38,879 nt of DNA from JACNKJ01 sp964440095 (GTDB lineage: Bacteria > Krumholzibacteriota > Krumholzibacteriia > JACNKJ01), in assembly GCA_964440095.1 (NCBI GenBank), contig CAYTPZ010000017.1, forward strand, positions 1-38,879, read 5' to 3'. Under the pieces are notes generated by a model that made no database searches, was not told the DNA's origin, and worked only from the letters and a program-made list of their open reading frames with translations. Of the stretch, positions 22,270-30,801 are shown in pieces. Position 1 is the first letter of the stretch, and each line of letters opens with the position of its first letter. Made by a program: the position numbers and the translations under genes.

Positions 22270-24576
22270 ATGCCCAAGCATATGGCCAAAGACGAATTGC
22301 GGCGCGCAGCGTTGAAGTATCACCTGGGCGATCGCCCAGGAAAAATCGAGGTCAGCTCCACCAAGCCCTGCATCACCCAGAGGGATCTTTCCCTGGCCTA
22401 CACGCCCGGCGTTGCCGAGCCCTGCAAGGCCATCGAAGAGGATCCCTCGGCAGCGGGGCTCTACACAGCCAAGAACAACCTCGTTGCCGTGGTCAGCAAC
22501 GGCACGGCCGTGCTAGGTCTGGGGAACATCGGTGCACTGGCCGGCAAGCCTGTAATGGAGGGCAAGGGTGTGCTCTTCAAGCGTTTCGCCGACATCGACG
22601 TTTTCGACATCGAGCTCGATACGGAAGATCCCGATGAGATCATCCGCACGGTCCAGAACATGGAGCCTACTTTCGGTGGCATTAACCTGGAGGACATCAA
22701 GGCTCCCGAGTGCTTCTACATCGAAGAAACACTGAAGGCGTCCACGAATATACCCGTCTTCCACGATGATCAGCACGGCACGGCCATCATTTCGGGTGCA
22801 GCCCTGGTCAACGCTTTGGAAATCGTGGGTAAGCGCGCAGGTGACATCAAGGTGGTCTTCTCGGGCGCCGGCGCGGCGGGTATCGCTTGTGCGAATTTCT
22901 ACATCTCCCTCGGCGTGGATCCGGCCAATGTCCTTATGGTCGACAGCAAGGGTGTGCTCTGGAATGGACGCGGAGACGAGGGCAAGAACAAGTACAAGGA
23001 CAAGTTCTACCGCGATACCAAAGCCCGCGACCTGGCCGATGCCATGAGGCGCGCCGACGCATTCTGCGGCGTATCCATGAAGGACGTTCTTAGCCCCGAC
23101 ATGGTGAAGACCATGGCCGAGAAGCCCATCATTTTCGCCATGGCCAATCCCGATCCGGAGATCACCTACGAAGCGGCCAAGGCCGCTCGCCCAGACTGCC
23201 TTATGGCCACAGGGCGCAGCGACTATCCCAACCAGGTGAACAACGTGCTGGGATTCCCCTTCATCTTCCGCGGTGCGCTGGACGTGGAGGCGAGCACCAT
23301 CAATGAGGAAATGAAGCTGGCCGCGGCCCACGCCTTGGCCCGACTGGCCAAAGAAGAGGTGCCCGAAAACGTCAAGCGCGCCTACAACGATGAGTCCCTC
23401 GCCTTCGGCCCCGAGTACATCATTCCCAAACCCTTCGATTCACGGGTGCTGCTCTGGGAGTCGGCTGCCGTAGCTAAGGCGGCCATGGACACGGGTGTGG
23501 CGCGCAAGAGCATCGACTTGGATGAGTATCGCGAAAGCCTTCAGGAGAAAATTGATCCCTCGCGCGAGGTCATGCGCAAGATATTCGACACCGCTCGTAG
23601 GGATCCCAAGCGCGTGGTTTTGCCCGAGGGCACCCACCCCGCTATCGTTTCGGCGGCTTGCGAGATTCTACACGAGGGCATCGCCAAACCCATATTGCTG
23701 GGCGACCGGGAGGAGATTCTCTCCATCATCGAGGAGATTCACGGAGGCACGCCGGAGGGTTGCGAGATTGTGGATCCGAAGGATTGGCCCCGTCTTGAAC
23801 GCTACGAAGAACTCTATTACCGCATGCGCCAGCGCAAGGGAGTCACCGAGCGACGGGCCAAAGAGGCCTTGAAGGATCCCTTCGTCTTCGCCGCCATGAT
23901 GGTCAACACCGGCGACGCCGATGCCATGCTGGCCGGGGCGGAGCGATCCTTCCCCGATTCCCTCAAGCGAATCATGCGTTCCGTTCGCAAGCGTCCCGGG
24001 GGCAAGGTCTTGGCGGGGATGCACCTGCTGCTGCATCAGCACCATCTGTACTGTCTGGCCGACACCGCGGTGACCGTGGATCCCACGGCCGAGGAACTGG
24101 CGGAAATCGCCCTGATGAGCGCTCGAGAACTTGAGAGATTGTCCATCGAGCCACGCATCGCGCTGCTCAGCTTCGACAACTTCGGCTACTCCAAGCATCG
24201 GGACATGAGGAAGGTCGCTCGCGCTCTGGAGATCATCGCCAGCGAACGTCCCGACCTCAAGGCGGACGGGCCGGTTCGAGCCGACTTCGCCGTGAACCCC
24301 GCCCTGCTGAGCAAGTACTACCCCTTCAATAACCTGAAGGGCGAGCGTCCCAACCTGTTGGTCTTCCCGAATCTCGACGCGGGCAACATCTGCATGCACC
24401 TGCTCAAGCACTTCGGTCGCGTGACGCAGGTGGGGCCCATCATCATGGGCCTGGACAAGCCGGCGCATCTGCTCATCCGCGGCGATGATGTCGCCGAGAT
24501 CGTCAACATGGCGGCCATCGCCACGGTGGATGCACAGAAGGCCGAAGAGCGACAGCGCATTTTCGAAACGGTGTAA
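22270..24576 (+). CDS. maeB: NAD(P)-dependent malic enzyme with phosphotransacetylase-like C-terminal domain
   Basis: A 768-aa enzyme converting malate to pyruvate and CO2. Residues 1-430 are the malic enzyme part: SLAYTPGVAEPC with the catalytic Tyr, VSNGTAVLGLGNIGALAGKPV and EGKGVLFKRFADIDVFDIEL with the catalytic Lys, HDDQHGTA for metal binding, and VFSGAGAAGIACANF as the dinucleotide fold. Residues 435-768 are the phosphate acetyltransferase-like domain (RVVLPEGTHPAIVSAACEIL, HLLLHQHHLYCLADTAV, GLDKPAHLLIRGD) that in MaeB-type enzymes is regulatory, binding acetyl-CoA. Start at ATG 22270 puts AGAGGTG 7 nt away. It fits the citrate/malate cluster by linking malate to pyruvate. Confidence 0.93.
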   Translation: MPKHMAKDELRRAALKYHLGDRPGKIEVSSTKPCITQRDLSLAYTPGVAEPCKAIEEDPSAAGLYTAKNNLVAVVSNGTAVLGLGNIGALAGKPVMEGKGVLFKRFADIDVFDIELDTEDPDEIIRTVQNMEPTFGGINLEDIKAPECFYIEETLKASTNIPVFHDDQHGTAIISGAALVNALEIVGKRAGDIKVVFSGAGAAGIACANFYISLGVDPANVLMVDSKGVLWNGRGDEGKNKYKDKFYRDTKARDLADAMRRADAFCGVSMKDVLSPDMVKTMAEKPIIFAMANPDPEITYEAAKAARPDCLMATGRSDYPNQVNNVLGFPFIFRGALDVEASTINEEMKLAAAHALARLAKEEVPENVKRAYNDESLAFGPEYIIPKPFDSRVLLWESAAVAKAAMDTGVARKSIDLDEYRESLQEKIDPSREVMRKIFDTARRDPKRVVLPEGTHPAIVSAACEILHEGIAKPILLGDREEILSIIEEIHGGTPEGCEIVDPKDWPRLERYEELYYRMRQRKGVTERRAKEALKDPFVFAAMMVNTGDADAMLAGAERSFPDSLKRIMRSVRKRPGGKVLAGMHLLLHQHHLYCLADTAVTVDPTAEELAEIALMSARELERLSIEPRIALLSFDNFGYSKHRDMRKVARALEIIASERPDLKADGPVRADFAVNPALLSKYYPFNNLKGERPNLLVFPNLDAGNICMHLLKHFGRVTQVGPIIMGLDKPAHLLIRGDDVAEIVNMAAIATVDAQKAEERQRIFETV

Positions 24577-24594
24577 ACCGGCAGGAGTAAGGCC

Positions 24595-24637
24595 ATAGCC
24601 ACAGCATGCACTTGACCGAATGTGCTGCTGTGGCTAT
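24595..24637. repeat. 12-bp inverted repeat across the rlmD-like promoter
   Basis: ATAGCCACAGCA (24595-24606) and TGCTGTGGCTAT (24626-24637) are perfect complements around a 19-nt loop, and pairing resumes beyond a mismatch. There is no T-run. The right arm covers the -10 region of the promoter at 24612-24640, so it could be an operator or a 3' structure of maeB mRNA. Confidence 0.5.
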
Positions 24638-24640
24638 TGC
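24612..24640 (+). promoter_or_regulatory. Putative promoter for the RNA methyltransferase (leaderless candidate)
   Basis: TTGACC (24612-24617), 17 nt, TATTGC (24635-24640). The -10 ends 7 nt before ATG 24648 and no Shine-Dalgarno is present. Confidence 0.45.
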
Positions 24641-24647
24641 TGTATCC

Positions 24648-25961
24648 ATGAATGAACTAATCGAAATCAGAATCGACAGTCTCGCTGACTCGGGCGAAGG
24701 CGTGGGTCGGGCAGACGGCAAAGTCTTTTTCGTGGCGCACTCCGCGCCTGGAGACCTGCTAATTGTGCGACCCGTGCGCGAGGACAAGCGCTGGACCCGG
24801 GCCGAATTGGTGGAACTCAAGGAACCCGGGCCGGGGCGTAATGATCCGCCATGTTCTCTTGCGGGTCGTTGCGGCGGTTGCCAGCTTCAGCACATCGGTT
24901 CCGAGGCGGAGCGTGAAGCCAAGCTCAAGATTTTGAGCGACAGTCTCGAGCGTATCGGCGGCTTGGGCGAGATCCCTGAGATTCAGTTCGAAAGTTCCAG
25001 CGAATTCGCCTACCGGCGCCGTGCCCGCTTTCAGGGCCGCAGCCTGGCCGAAACGGTTGAAATGGGATTTCTCGCCGCCGGCAGCCATGAGTTGATTCCT
25101 CATGAAAAATGTTTGCTGCTAGATCCTGAGCTTCAATCCTGGGTAGACGCCTTTCGCCAGCAGCTCGCGGGCTCACTGCCCGAGCTTTTCAATTTCAAGG
25201 CGGAATTCACGCTGCTGGAGGGCGGCGCTCTTCAATTGCTTCTACGAGTGGAAAGCCGCATGGGGGAGAAGGTCTTGGCTGTCATGGAGGCCTGGAACAC
25301 TCCCGCCCCGCTACACTTGAGCCTTCGCGCCCTGGAAAAACAGCATAGTTTCCGTGAGGCTGGAGGCGCGCCCTTCCTCTTGGAAACCCTGAAGCTGGCT
25401 CCCGAAGGTCGCGATCCCATGGAAATTCGCCTGCTCACACGGCCGGGTGACTTCATTCAGGTGAATGCTGCGGCCAATCAGCATCTGATCACACGACTCT
25501 TGGAGAAACTCGATCTTTCGGATTCGCCCTGGCTCCTGGATCTCTACGCGGGTTCGGGAAACTTCACCCTGCCTCTGGCGCTTTCCGGAGCCAAGGTCAT
25601 GGGTGTGGAGGAAAACCGCAGCGCCGTGCGCAGCGCCCGCCGGGCTTTCCGCGAGAACCGAGCCGCCCGCGCCCGCATGAAGGCGGGCAAGGTCGCCAAG
25701 ATTCTGCCCGAACTAGTGGCCGATGGAAGAAAGTATCGCACCGTGGTTTTGGATCCGCCGCGGGAGGGTGCTCCCGAATTGGTGGATTGGCTTGATCCCC
25801 TGGACATTCGGGAGATCGCCTCGCTCAGTTGCAATCCCGCGACACTGGCCCGTGATGTGAAGGCCTGGACGAAAAAGGGCTTCCAATTGGAAGCCCTGCA
25901 TCTCTTCGATTTCTTTCCTCAGACTCGTCACATGGAGAGCCTGGCCATCCTCAAGCGCTAG
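24648..25961 (+). CDS. RlmD/TrmA-family RNA m5U methyltransferase
   Basis: A 437-aa SAM-dependent enzyme that makes 5-methyluridine in 23S rRNA or tRNA. The N-terminal 60 residues form a TRAM RNA-binding domain. The [4Fe-4S] ligands Cys69, Cys75 and Cys78 (C-x5-C-x2-C) plus Cys155 in HEKC are present, the RlmD/RlmC layout. The methyltransferase domain has LDLYAGSGNFTLPLA (SAM motif), VLDPPREGAPE and the catalytic Cys395 in SLSCNPATLARD. The rRNA versus tRNA target cannot be decided by eye. The start at 24648 follows a possible promoter whose -10 ends 7 nt upstream, with no Shine-Dalgarno. The stop overlaps that of the convergent PhnD-like gene by 4 nt. Confidence 0.88.
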   Translation: MNELIEIRIDSLADSGEGVGRADGKVFFVAHSAPGDLLIVRPVREDKRWTRAELVELKEPGPGRNDPPCSLAGRCGGCQLQHIGSEAEREAKLKILSDSLERIGGLGEIPEIQFESSSEFAYRRRARFQGRSLAETVEMGFLAAGSHELIPHEKCLLLDPELQSWVDAFRQQLAGSLPELFNFKAEFTLLEGGALQLLLRVESRMGEKVLAVMEAWNTPAPLHLSLRALEKQHSFREAGGAPFLLETLKLAPEGRDPMEIRLLTRPGDFIQVNAAANQHLITRLLEKLDLSDSPWLLDLYAGSGNFTLPLALSGAKVMGVEENRSAVRSARRAFRENRAARARMKAGKVAKILPELVADGRKYRTVVLDPPREGAPELVDWLDPLDIREIASLSCNPATLARDVKAWTKKGFQLEALHLFDFFPQTRHMESLAILKR

Positions 25962-26851
25962 CGCTGGAAGACGCGTTCGAAAGCCTCGCGCACAGGCAGG
26001 TAGTCTTCACTATGCGCTTCCACGAGGCTGTCGATGTTATAGAGATCCGTCAGGATGATCTTTCCCGCCCGTGTTTCTCCCATGGCCTTCAGCGCGTCCA
26101 CTACCTTGGCGGTTTTGTCAGGCTTTCCATCGGCCATGCGCTTGGTCGCCGTGAAAGTATCCCCGGGAATCTTCTCGGAAATGTAGATGGGACGCAGCTT
26201 GGCTGCTTCCGAGCGTGGGTGGAAAGCTTCGTCGGTCCAGGAACCGACCAGTCCGCGAGGATGATCGGCGAAGGTGGCGCCCGCATCGACTCGCCCGCTG
26301 AGGATCATGTTGATCACGTCGCGGTGACCGCCTGCGAAAACCACTTCCGAGAAGAACTCTTCGGGTTCTATGCCCAGTCCCAAGAGACTGCTTTTGGGGA
26401 TCACGTATCCCGAGGTTGAACCCAAATGTGTGAAGGCGAAGTCTTTGCCCTTGAGGTCGCTGAGCTCGCGCAGGCCGCTGTCCTTGCGCACCAGGATTAC
26501 ACTCCAGTAATAGGGCTGATCTGCGCGAACCGCCTTGAGCAATACCCTGGCATCGGCGGTGTCTTCTGCCGTGATCAGTCCCTGAGGCGAGAGCCAGGCG
26601 AACTCAACCTTGTCTTCCACGATGAAGCGAATGAGCTCGCTGTAACTCGTGGCGATGACGGGCTGAAGGAAGAGGCCGCAATGCTCTTCCAGGAAGGCTG
26701 AAAAGGCATTGGCCTTCAAACGGATGATGCCCGGACTGTCTCCTCCGTTGAATCCGATTCTGAGCGGTTTCTGGATGCTTCCCTCTTGAGCGAGCGCCGT
26801 GAGGGCGAAACTGAGAATCAACAGGGTTGTCAGCATTTTTCGCAGGAACAT
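25958..26851 (-). CDS. PhnD-like phosphate/phosphonate-type ABC substrate-binding protein
   Basis: A 297-aa periplasmic binding protein. Residues 1-22 form a signal peptide (ALTALAQ). The mature part matches the PhnD/phosphite/phosphonate family: VEFAWLSPQGLITAEDT, YYWSVILVRKDSGLRELSDLKGKDFAF, and FTHLGSTSGYVIPKSSLLGLGIEPEEFF, the last including the usual S-T-S-G ligand loop. FAGGHRDVINMILSGRVDAGATFADH follows. The ligand may be phosphate, phosphonate or another anion. No permease or ATPase gene lies next to it, so it either feeds a transporter elsewhere or acts as a sensor input. Start ATG 26851 gives GGGAGGTG 4 nt upstream. It is convergent with the RNA methyltransferase. Confidence 0.87.
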   Translation of the reverse strand: MFLRKMLTTLLILSFALTALAQEGSIQKPLRIGFNGGDSPGIIRLKANAFSAFLEEHCGLFLQPVIATSYSELIRFIVEDKVEFAWLSPQGLITAEDTADARVLLKAVRADQPYYWSVILVRKDSGLRELSDLKGKDFAFTHLGSTSGYVIPKSSLLGLGIEPEEFFSEVVFAGGHRDVINMILSGRVDAGATFADHPRGLVGSWTDEAFHPRSEAAKLRPIYISEKIPGDTFTATKRMADGKPDKTAKVVDALKAMGETRAGKIILTDLYNIDSLVEAHSEDYLPVREAFERVFQR

Positions 26852-26925
26852 CTGCACCTCCCGAAAGAACTTAGTCCCATCATTCCACAGGAATTTCGGA
26901 ATGTCAACTCTGAGAAGAGCCTGCT

Positions 26926-28533
26926 TCAGCGTAAACTCCCTGCTGGCAACACACTAAAGGCGGCCAGACGACTGGTTTTTTGTCCGCTGAGCCGGTCGGT
27001 CACCTCGACCTGAAGCTCGTAGGCGTCTTCGGCGAAGCCACCGGCAGCCAAACTCAAAGGATGCCTGGCCACGGCTTCTCCATGTCGATCTAAAAATGTA
27101 GCACTGACTTCGCTACCCACGGTGTCTTCGCGGGTCCAGAGCCAGCTGGATCGGGTTTCCGGGTGTTTGCGCCGAATGCGATAGGAAACCGCATAGTCGC
27201 TGAGTCCCTGCTCATCCTGAGCCAGGCCGTAGATTTCGAAGAAGAAGTGGATTTCGCCACCCTGATCGAAGCCATGCAAGGGATGGGATTTCACCCACCA
27301 GTCGCCTTTGTTGAAGGGGCCGGTGTGGGTCATATCGTCGATGAGAGAGGCGAAGGTCACATCGCTCAGGCTCAATTGATCGGCGGGGAAGGCTTCCACG
27401 TCCACAGAAGTGGTGAAAATCTGAAGGCGACCGCTGCCCATATCTTCCAGGCGCAGGGCCATGCGATACCGACCGCCGTCGAGCCGGTGGGGGCTGAGCC
27501 CCGGCAATAGTGTGGCCGCGCGGGTCTGGTCGAGGTTCTCCGCCTCGATGGGAATGATCTCCTCGCTCTGGGAGACCACCCGCTCGTTTTCGTCGAAGAA
27601 TATTATCCGGCGCAAAAGCTTGGCCCGGTAGAGGCGCGTTTCGAAATCCCACTCGAAACGCAGGTCCCGTGTGCGAACCTCATGGCTCACTTCAACCTGG
27701 GTTTGCCCGCTCGCCGCACGATAATTGTCTACCGCGAAAACAGCCCAAAGGGGTTCGGCCTGGAAGTCATGCTGGTAGGGATCCCTTCCCTTGCGCACCG
27801 TATCGATATAGTTGCCCTTCATGCGCTCCAGCTTGGGCGCCAGGAGATTGGCGGCCAGGGCCTGATTCTGCAGGTCGGCGAAACCCTGAATCTCGCCTTG
27901 GGCCAACTGTTCCACCATTTGCTGATAGACCTGTGGATTGCCGAGCTTCAACTCGCGCAGAAGCATCCGAGCCTCTTCACTCTGCTCGGTGAACTGATTC
28001 GCATAGCGTTCGCCCACGTCGGGCCGGCTGGATGGACCCATGGGGGCGGCCATTTCGTACTCTCCATCGAGATTGCGATCCTCGTACTCGGCCCGCATTT
28101 CCAGATCCACCCAGATCCAGCTCTCGATGAGATTATGGTAGCCGGTCTCGTCGAACCAATCATCGTGGATCAGGCGCTCGTCGGGGGATCCGAAGAGGAT
28201 CAGGTCGCGCCCCCGCAGATCATAGCCCTCGAGCTTTTCGGCGGGAAAGTGATGCCTGGCCTGGGCCAAACGGCTGTCGTGGGTTTCTTTCCGCTCGTTC
28301 AGGATGGTTGTGGGCGTGGGATCCCGGCGCAGCCAGAAGCGGCGAAGCCACTCGTCGAGCTCGTCCCGCTGCTCCATACGCAGAAAAGCGGATTTCTCCC
28401 AGGGCTCCATAATCACCGAAACATCGCTCCAGACGTATCGCTTCCAATCGGGCAGATCTTCCGCCTGATTCGCGGCCATGGCCGTCGAAAAGGCCAGGAG
28501 CATGAGCATCAGAGTGATATTTCGGGCGGACAC
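26926..28533 (-). CDS. Secreted GWxTD-domain protein
   Basis: A 535-aa exported protein of unknown function. The signal peptide is about 1-20 (VSARNITLMLMLLAFSTAMA). A GWxTD domain follows: FWLRRDPTP (66-74), then GYDLRGRDLILFGSPDE (103-119), where the name-giving GWxTD is GYDLR, an unusual variant. The C-terminal 250 residues are beta-rich with no motif I recognise, and may be the sensor or Ig-like portion seen in other family members. GWxTD proteins occur widely in FCB-type and Acidobacteria-like genomes. The GTG start at 28533 is preceded by GGAGGT at 7 nt and opens the signal peptide; the longer frame lacks these. Its gene is just upstream of the PhnD-like gene on the same strand, so co-transcription is possible. 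Confidence 0.75.
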   Translation of the reverse strand: MSARNITLMLMLLAFSTAMAANQAEDLPDWKRYVWSDVSVIMEPWEKSAFLRMEQRDELDEWLRRFWLRRDPTPTTILNERKETHDSRLAQARHHFPAEKLEGYDLRGRDLILFGSPDERLIHDDWFDETGYHNLIESWIWVDLEMRAEYEDRNLDGEYEMAAPMGPSSRPDVGERYANQFTEQSEEARMLLRELKLGNPQVYQQMVEQLAQGEIQGFADLQNQALAANLLAPKLERMKGNYIDTVRKGRDPYQHDFQAEPLWAVFAVDNYRAASGQTQVEVSHEVRTRDLRFEWDFETRLYRAKLLRRIIFFDENERVVSQSEEIIPIEAENLDQTRAATLLPGLSPHRLDGGRYRMALRLEDMGSGRLQIFTTSVDVEAFPADQLSLSDVTFASLIDDMTHTGPFNKGDWWVKSHPLHGFDQGGEIHFFFEIYGLAQDEQGLSDYAVSYRIRRKHPETRSSWLWTREDTVGSEVSATFLDRHGEAVARHPLSLAAGGFAEDAYELQVEVTDRLSGQKTSRLAAFSVLPAGSLR

Positions 28534-28656
28534 GCGGGATACCTCCGGGCGGGAAGGGGGCTGAACCGGCCCCCAGTTTGATAGCATTCGCCCGCCTTGC
28601 CATCAACCGCAATTGACGGAAGATGCTCTTCATTCACTCTCTTCTATCCTTGGGTG

Positions 28657-28685
28657 TTGACGGGAAGGGATCCGGGTGATATTTT
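28657..28685 (+). promoter_or_regulatory. Promoter of the lipoprotein gene
   Basis: TTGACG (28657-28662), 17 nt, TATTTT (28680-28685), giving a leader of about 60 nt before ATG 28752. Confidence 0.65.
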
Positions 28686-28751
28686 TCATCGGCCTCACCA
28701 GAAGATCCCCATCGGCTTGCATTATGGTGCTTTAGGAAGGGAGTTTCATTC

Positions 28752-29552
28752 ATGACACGGAAGAGTGTGTCCATCCGACTCATGGCCCTGGCCCTGGTGG
28801 CCCTGGTCGCGCTTCCCCTGACTGGCTGCGGGAAGAAGCAGATCGAGAATCCATATGAGCCCGTTACACTGGCTCAGGCCATCAGCGGCGAGAGCGCGCA
28901 CAAGCTCTTCAAGTTCGAGCTCAGTCAGCCGGAGATTCTTTCGGTCGAAGGAAAGCTCGCCCTCCTTAGGGAAAACGATCGTATCGAATTCCTCGCGGGT
29001 GATGATCTGAACCTACTGAGCACTTTGGACATGGGCTACAAGCTAGGTGTCCATCGCGAATTCGGTTCCGATCCTGAAATCTATTTGGTGCTCGAGCACG
29101 TCATCGACGGGCCCGACACTTCCTTCGTCACTTCCGACGAGCCCCCGGTCTTCCCAAGCTTCCAGCCTCTGGGCAGCTTCGACCGCGTGAGCTATGAAGA
29201 TGTGAGCGCACAGGTCAAGGCCCTGGACGACGCCAGCCAGATCAAGCCCATGCTTAGCGCCTGGGGCAAGAAGAATCAGCGCATCTGGATGTCCGGCAAA
29301 CTTAGCCGTGCAGACCACGAAGGCCAGATTCGCTACTTCCTCGACAACGACTTCGGCCACTTCCTCTTGGACGGTGTGACGCCCCAGGGCGCCCTCTTCC
29401 TCAAGGCTCTGCTCAGGATGAGTGGAGACATTGAAGTGGCCGGTCAGCTGGGTGAGCTCAACCGCGGACGCACACTGCGCGACACGGGTATCCTCGCCAA
29501 CATCACGCTCTCCCACTTTGTTTTCCAGGAGACCTTGATCACCAACGGCTGA
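28752..29552 (+). CDS. Lipoprotein of unknown function
   Basis: A 266-aa protein with a lipoprotein signal peptide: a hydrophobic core and the lipobox LTGC, with Cys26 predicted to be acylated. The following GKK suggests no Asp at +2, so it is likely sorted to the outer membrane under the Lol rule. No known domain is recognised in the mature part, which is mixed alpha/beta with many charged residues. GGGAG precedes the ATG, and a strong terminator lies after the stop, so it is monocistronic. Could be a cell-envelope component. Confidence 0.8.
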   Translation: MTRKSVSIRLMALALVALVALPLTGCGKKQIENPYEPVTLAQAISGESAHKLFKFELSQPEILSVEGKLALLRENDRIEFLAGDDLNLLSTLDMGYKLGVHREFGSDPEIYLVLEHVIDGPDTSFVTSDEPPVFPSFQPLGSFDRVSYEDVSAQVKALDDASQIKPMLSAWGKKNQRIWMSGKLSRADHEGQIRYFLDNDFGHFLLDGVTPQGALFLKALLRMSGDIEVAGQLGELNRGRTLRDTGILANITLSHFVFQETLITNG

Positions 29553-29565
29553 TACAGATTCTTTG

Positions 29566-29596
29566 AGCCCCGGCCCGAGGGCCGGGGCTTTTTTAT
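29566..29596 (+). terminator. Terminator of the lipoprotein gene
   Basis: Stem AGCCCCGGCC / GGCCGGGGCT (10 bp) with a 4-nt loop, followed by TTTTTTATT. Confidence 0.95.
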
Positions 29597-29635
29597 TGGC
29601 GGCATCCGCTGCCTGTGTTTCAATCATCTCCCTAG

Positions 29636-29690
29636 CAGCCTGATTAAAAACTAGATCTAGACGCGTCCGAGCTAGTTTTAAATCAGGCTG
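29636..29690. repeat. 19-bp inverted repeat between the lipoprotein and ychF genes
   Basis: Arms 29636-29654 and 29672-29690 match as reverse complements at 18 of 19 positions, with a 17-nt spacer containing an ACGCGT palindrome. There is no T-run after the second arm and no coding frame, so it is not an ordinary terminator. It could be an operator, an RNA leader hairpin for ychF, or a transposon scar. Confidence 0.7.
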
Positions 29691-29719
29691 TTTGATCGCT
29701 GGATAGAAAGAGGTTCCCG

Positions 29720-30784
29720 ATGAAAATCGGACTGATCGGTCTGCCCAAGACGGGCAAGACGACGGTCTTCAACCTGCTCACCGGTAGGGCCGAAGAGACC
29801 AGCGCCTATTCCGCTAAGGCGGAGACCCATCTGGCGCGCATCGACGTGCCCGATCCCCGTGTGGACTTGCTCAGCAAAATCTTCGAGCCCAAGAAAACCA
29901 CCTACGGTGAAATTGAATTCGCCGACTTGGTGGGTGTGGGCGTGGGCGGTGGTTCCGGAATAGGAAGTGCAGCCTTGGAGGAACTGCGCAATCTCGACGC
30001 TCTCGTTCACGTGATCCGCCTTTTTGAAGACGAGGGTGTGCCGCAGGATCGTACGTCGACCGGACCGGCCGGCGACCTGGAAGCCATGGAGCAGGAACTC
30101 ATCCTCACCGATCTCATCCTGGTGGAAAAACGCCTGGAGAAATTGGAAAAAGACATCGGCAAAGGGCGCAAAGATCTGGTGCCCGAGCGCGATGTCATGC
30201 TCAAGCTGCAGGAAAATCTCGAGGCCGAAAAACCGATTCGCGATGTGGAGTTTCGTGCCGACGAGGAAACCCTGCTCCGCACCTATCAACTTATCAGCCG
30301 AGTGCCCATGATCATCCTGTTCAACGGCGACGGCGGCGACCAACTGCCCGAAGGTCTCGATGTGCTCTGCGAGAGCAAGGGTCTGGGCCGCATCGCCATG
30401 AACGGTCTTACCGAGTGGGAGATCACCCAACTCGATGCCGAGGAGCGCGCCGAATTCCTGGCCGACCTGGGTGTGAGCGAACCTGCGCGGGATCGCTTCA
30501 TTCGCCTGGGCTACGAACTTCTCGATCTGATTTCCTTCTTCACCGTGGGTGCCGATGAAGTGCGGGCCTGGACCATCAGCCGCGATCTGCCGGCGGTGCG
30601 TGCGGCGGGGAAGATACACAGTGACCTGGAGCGGGGATTCATTCGCGCCGAGACCATCGCCTACGAGACCTTCAAGGAAATGGGCACACTTGCCGAAGCT
30701 CGTAAGCAGGGAGCGCTCCGGCTCGAGGGCAAGGATTATCCGGTTCAGGACGGGGACATTCTCAACATCCGCTTCAACGTATAG
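29720..30784 (+). CDS. ychF: YchF/OLA1-type P-loop ATPase
   Basis: A 354-aa Obg-family NTPase, ribosome-associated in other bacteria. The P-loop GLPKTGKTT (7-15) opens the protein, VPDPRVDLLSKIFEPKKTTYGEIEFADLVGVG is the usual post-switch region, and a coiled helical insert spans about 120-190. The G4 region FNGDGGD replaces the NKxD of GTPases, as in YchF, which prefers ATP. A C-terminal TGS domain ends GDILNIRFNV. The N-terminal half carries all family blocks. Its stop is 17 nt before the YhaM-like gene, so they are probably co-transcribed. Confidence 0.93.
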   Translation: MKIGLIGLPKTGKTTVFNLLTGRAEETSAYSAKAETHLARIDVPDPRVDLLSKIFEPKKTTYGEIEFADLVGVGVGGGSGIGSAALEELRNLDALVHVIRLFEDEGVPQDRTSTGPAGDLEAMEQELILTDLILVEKRLEKLEKDIGKGRKDLVPERDVMLKLQENLEAEKPIRDVEFRADEETLLRTYQLISRVPMIILFNGDGGDQLPEGLDVLCESKGLGRIAMNGLTEWEITQLDAEERAEFLADLGVSEPARDRFIRLGYELLDLISFFTVGADEVRAWTISRDLPAVRAAGKIHSDLERGFIRAETIAYETFKEMGTLAEARKQGALRLEGKDYPVQDGDILNIRFNV

Positions 30785-30801
30785 ATCCGCTAGGGGAAGC
30801 C

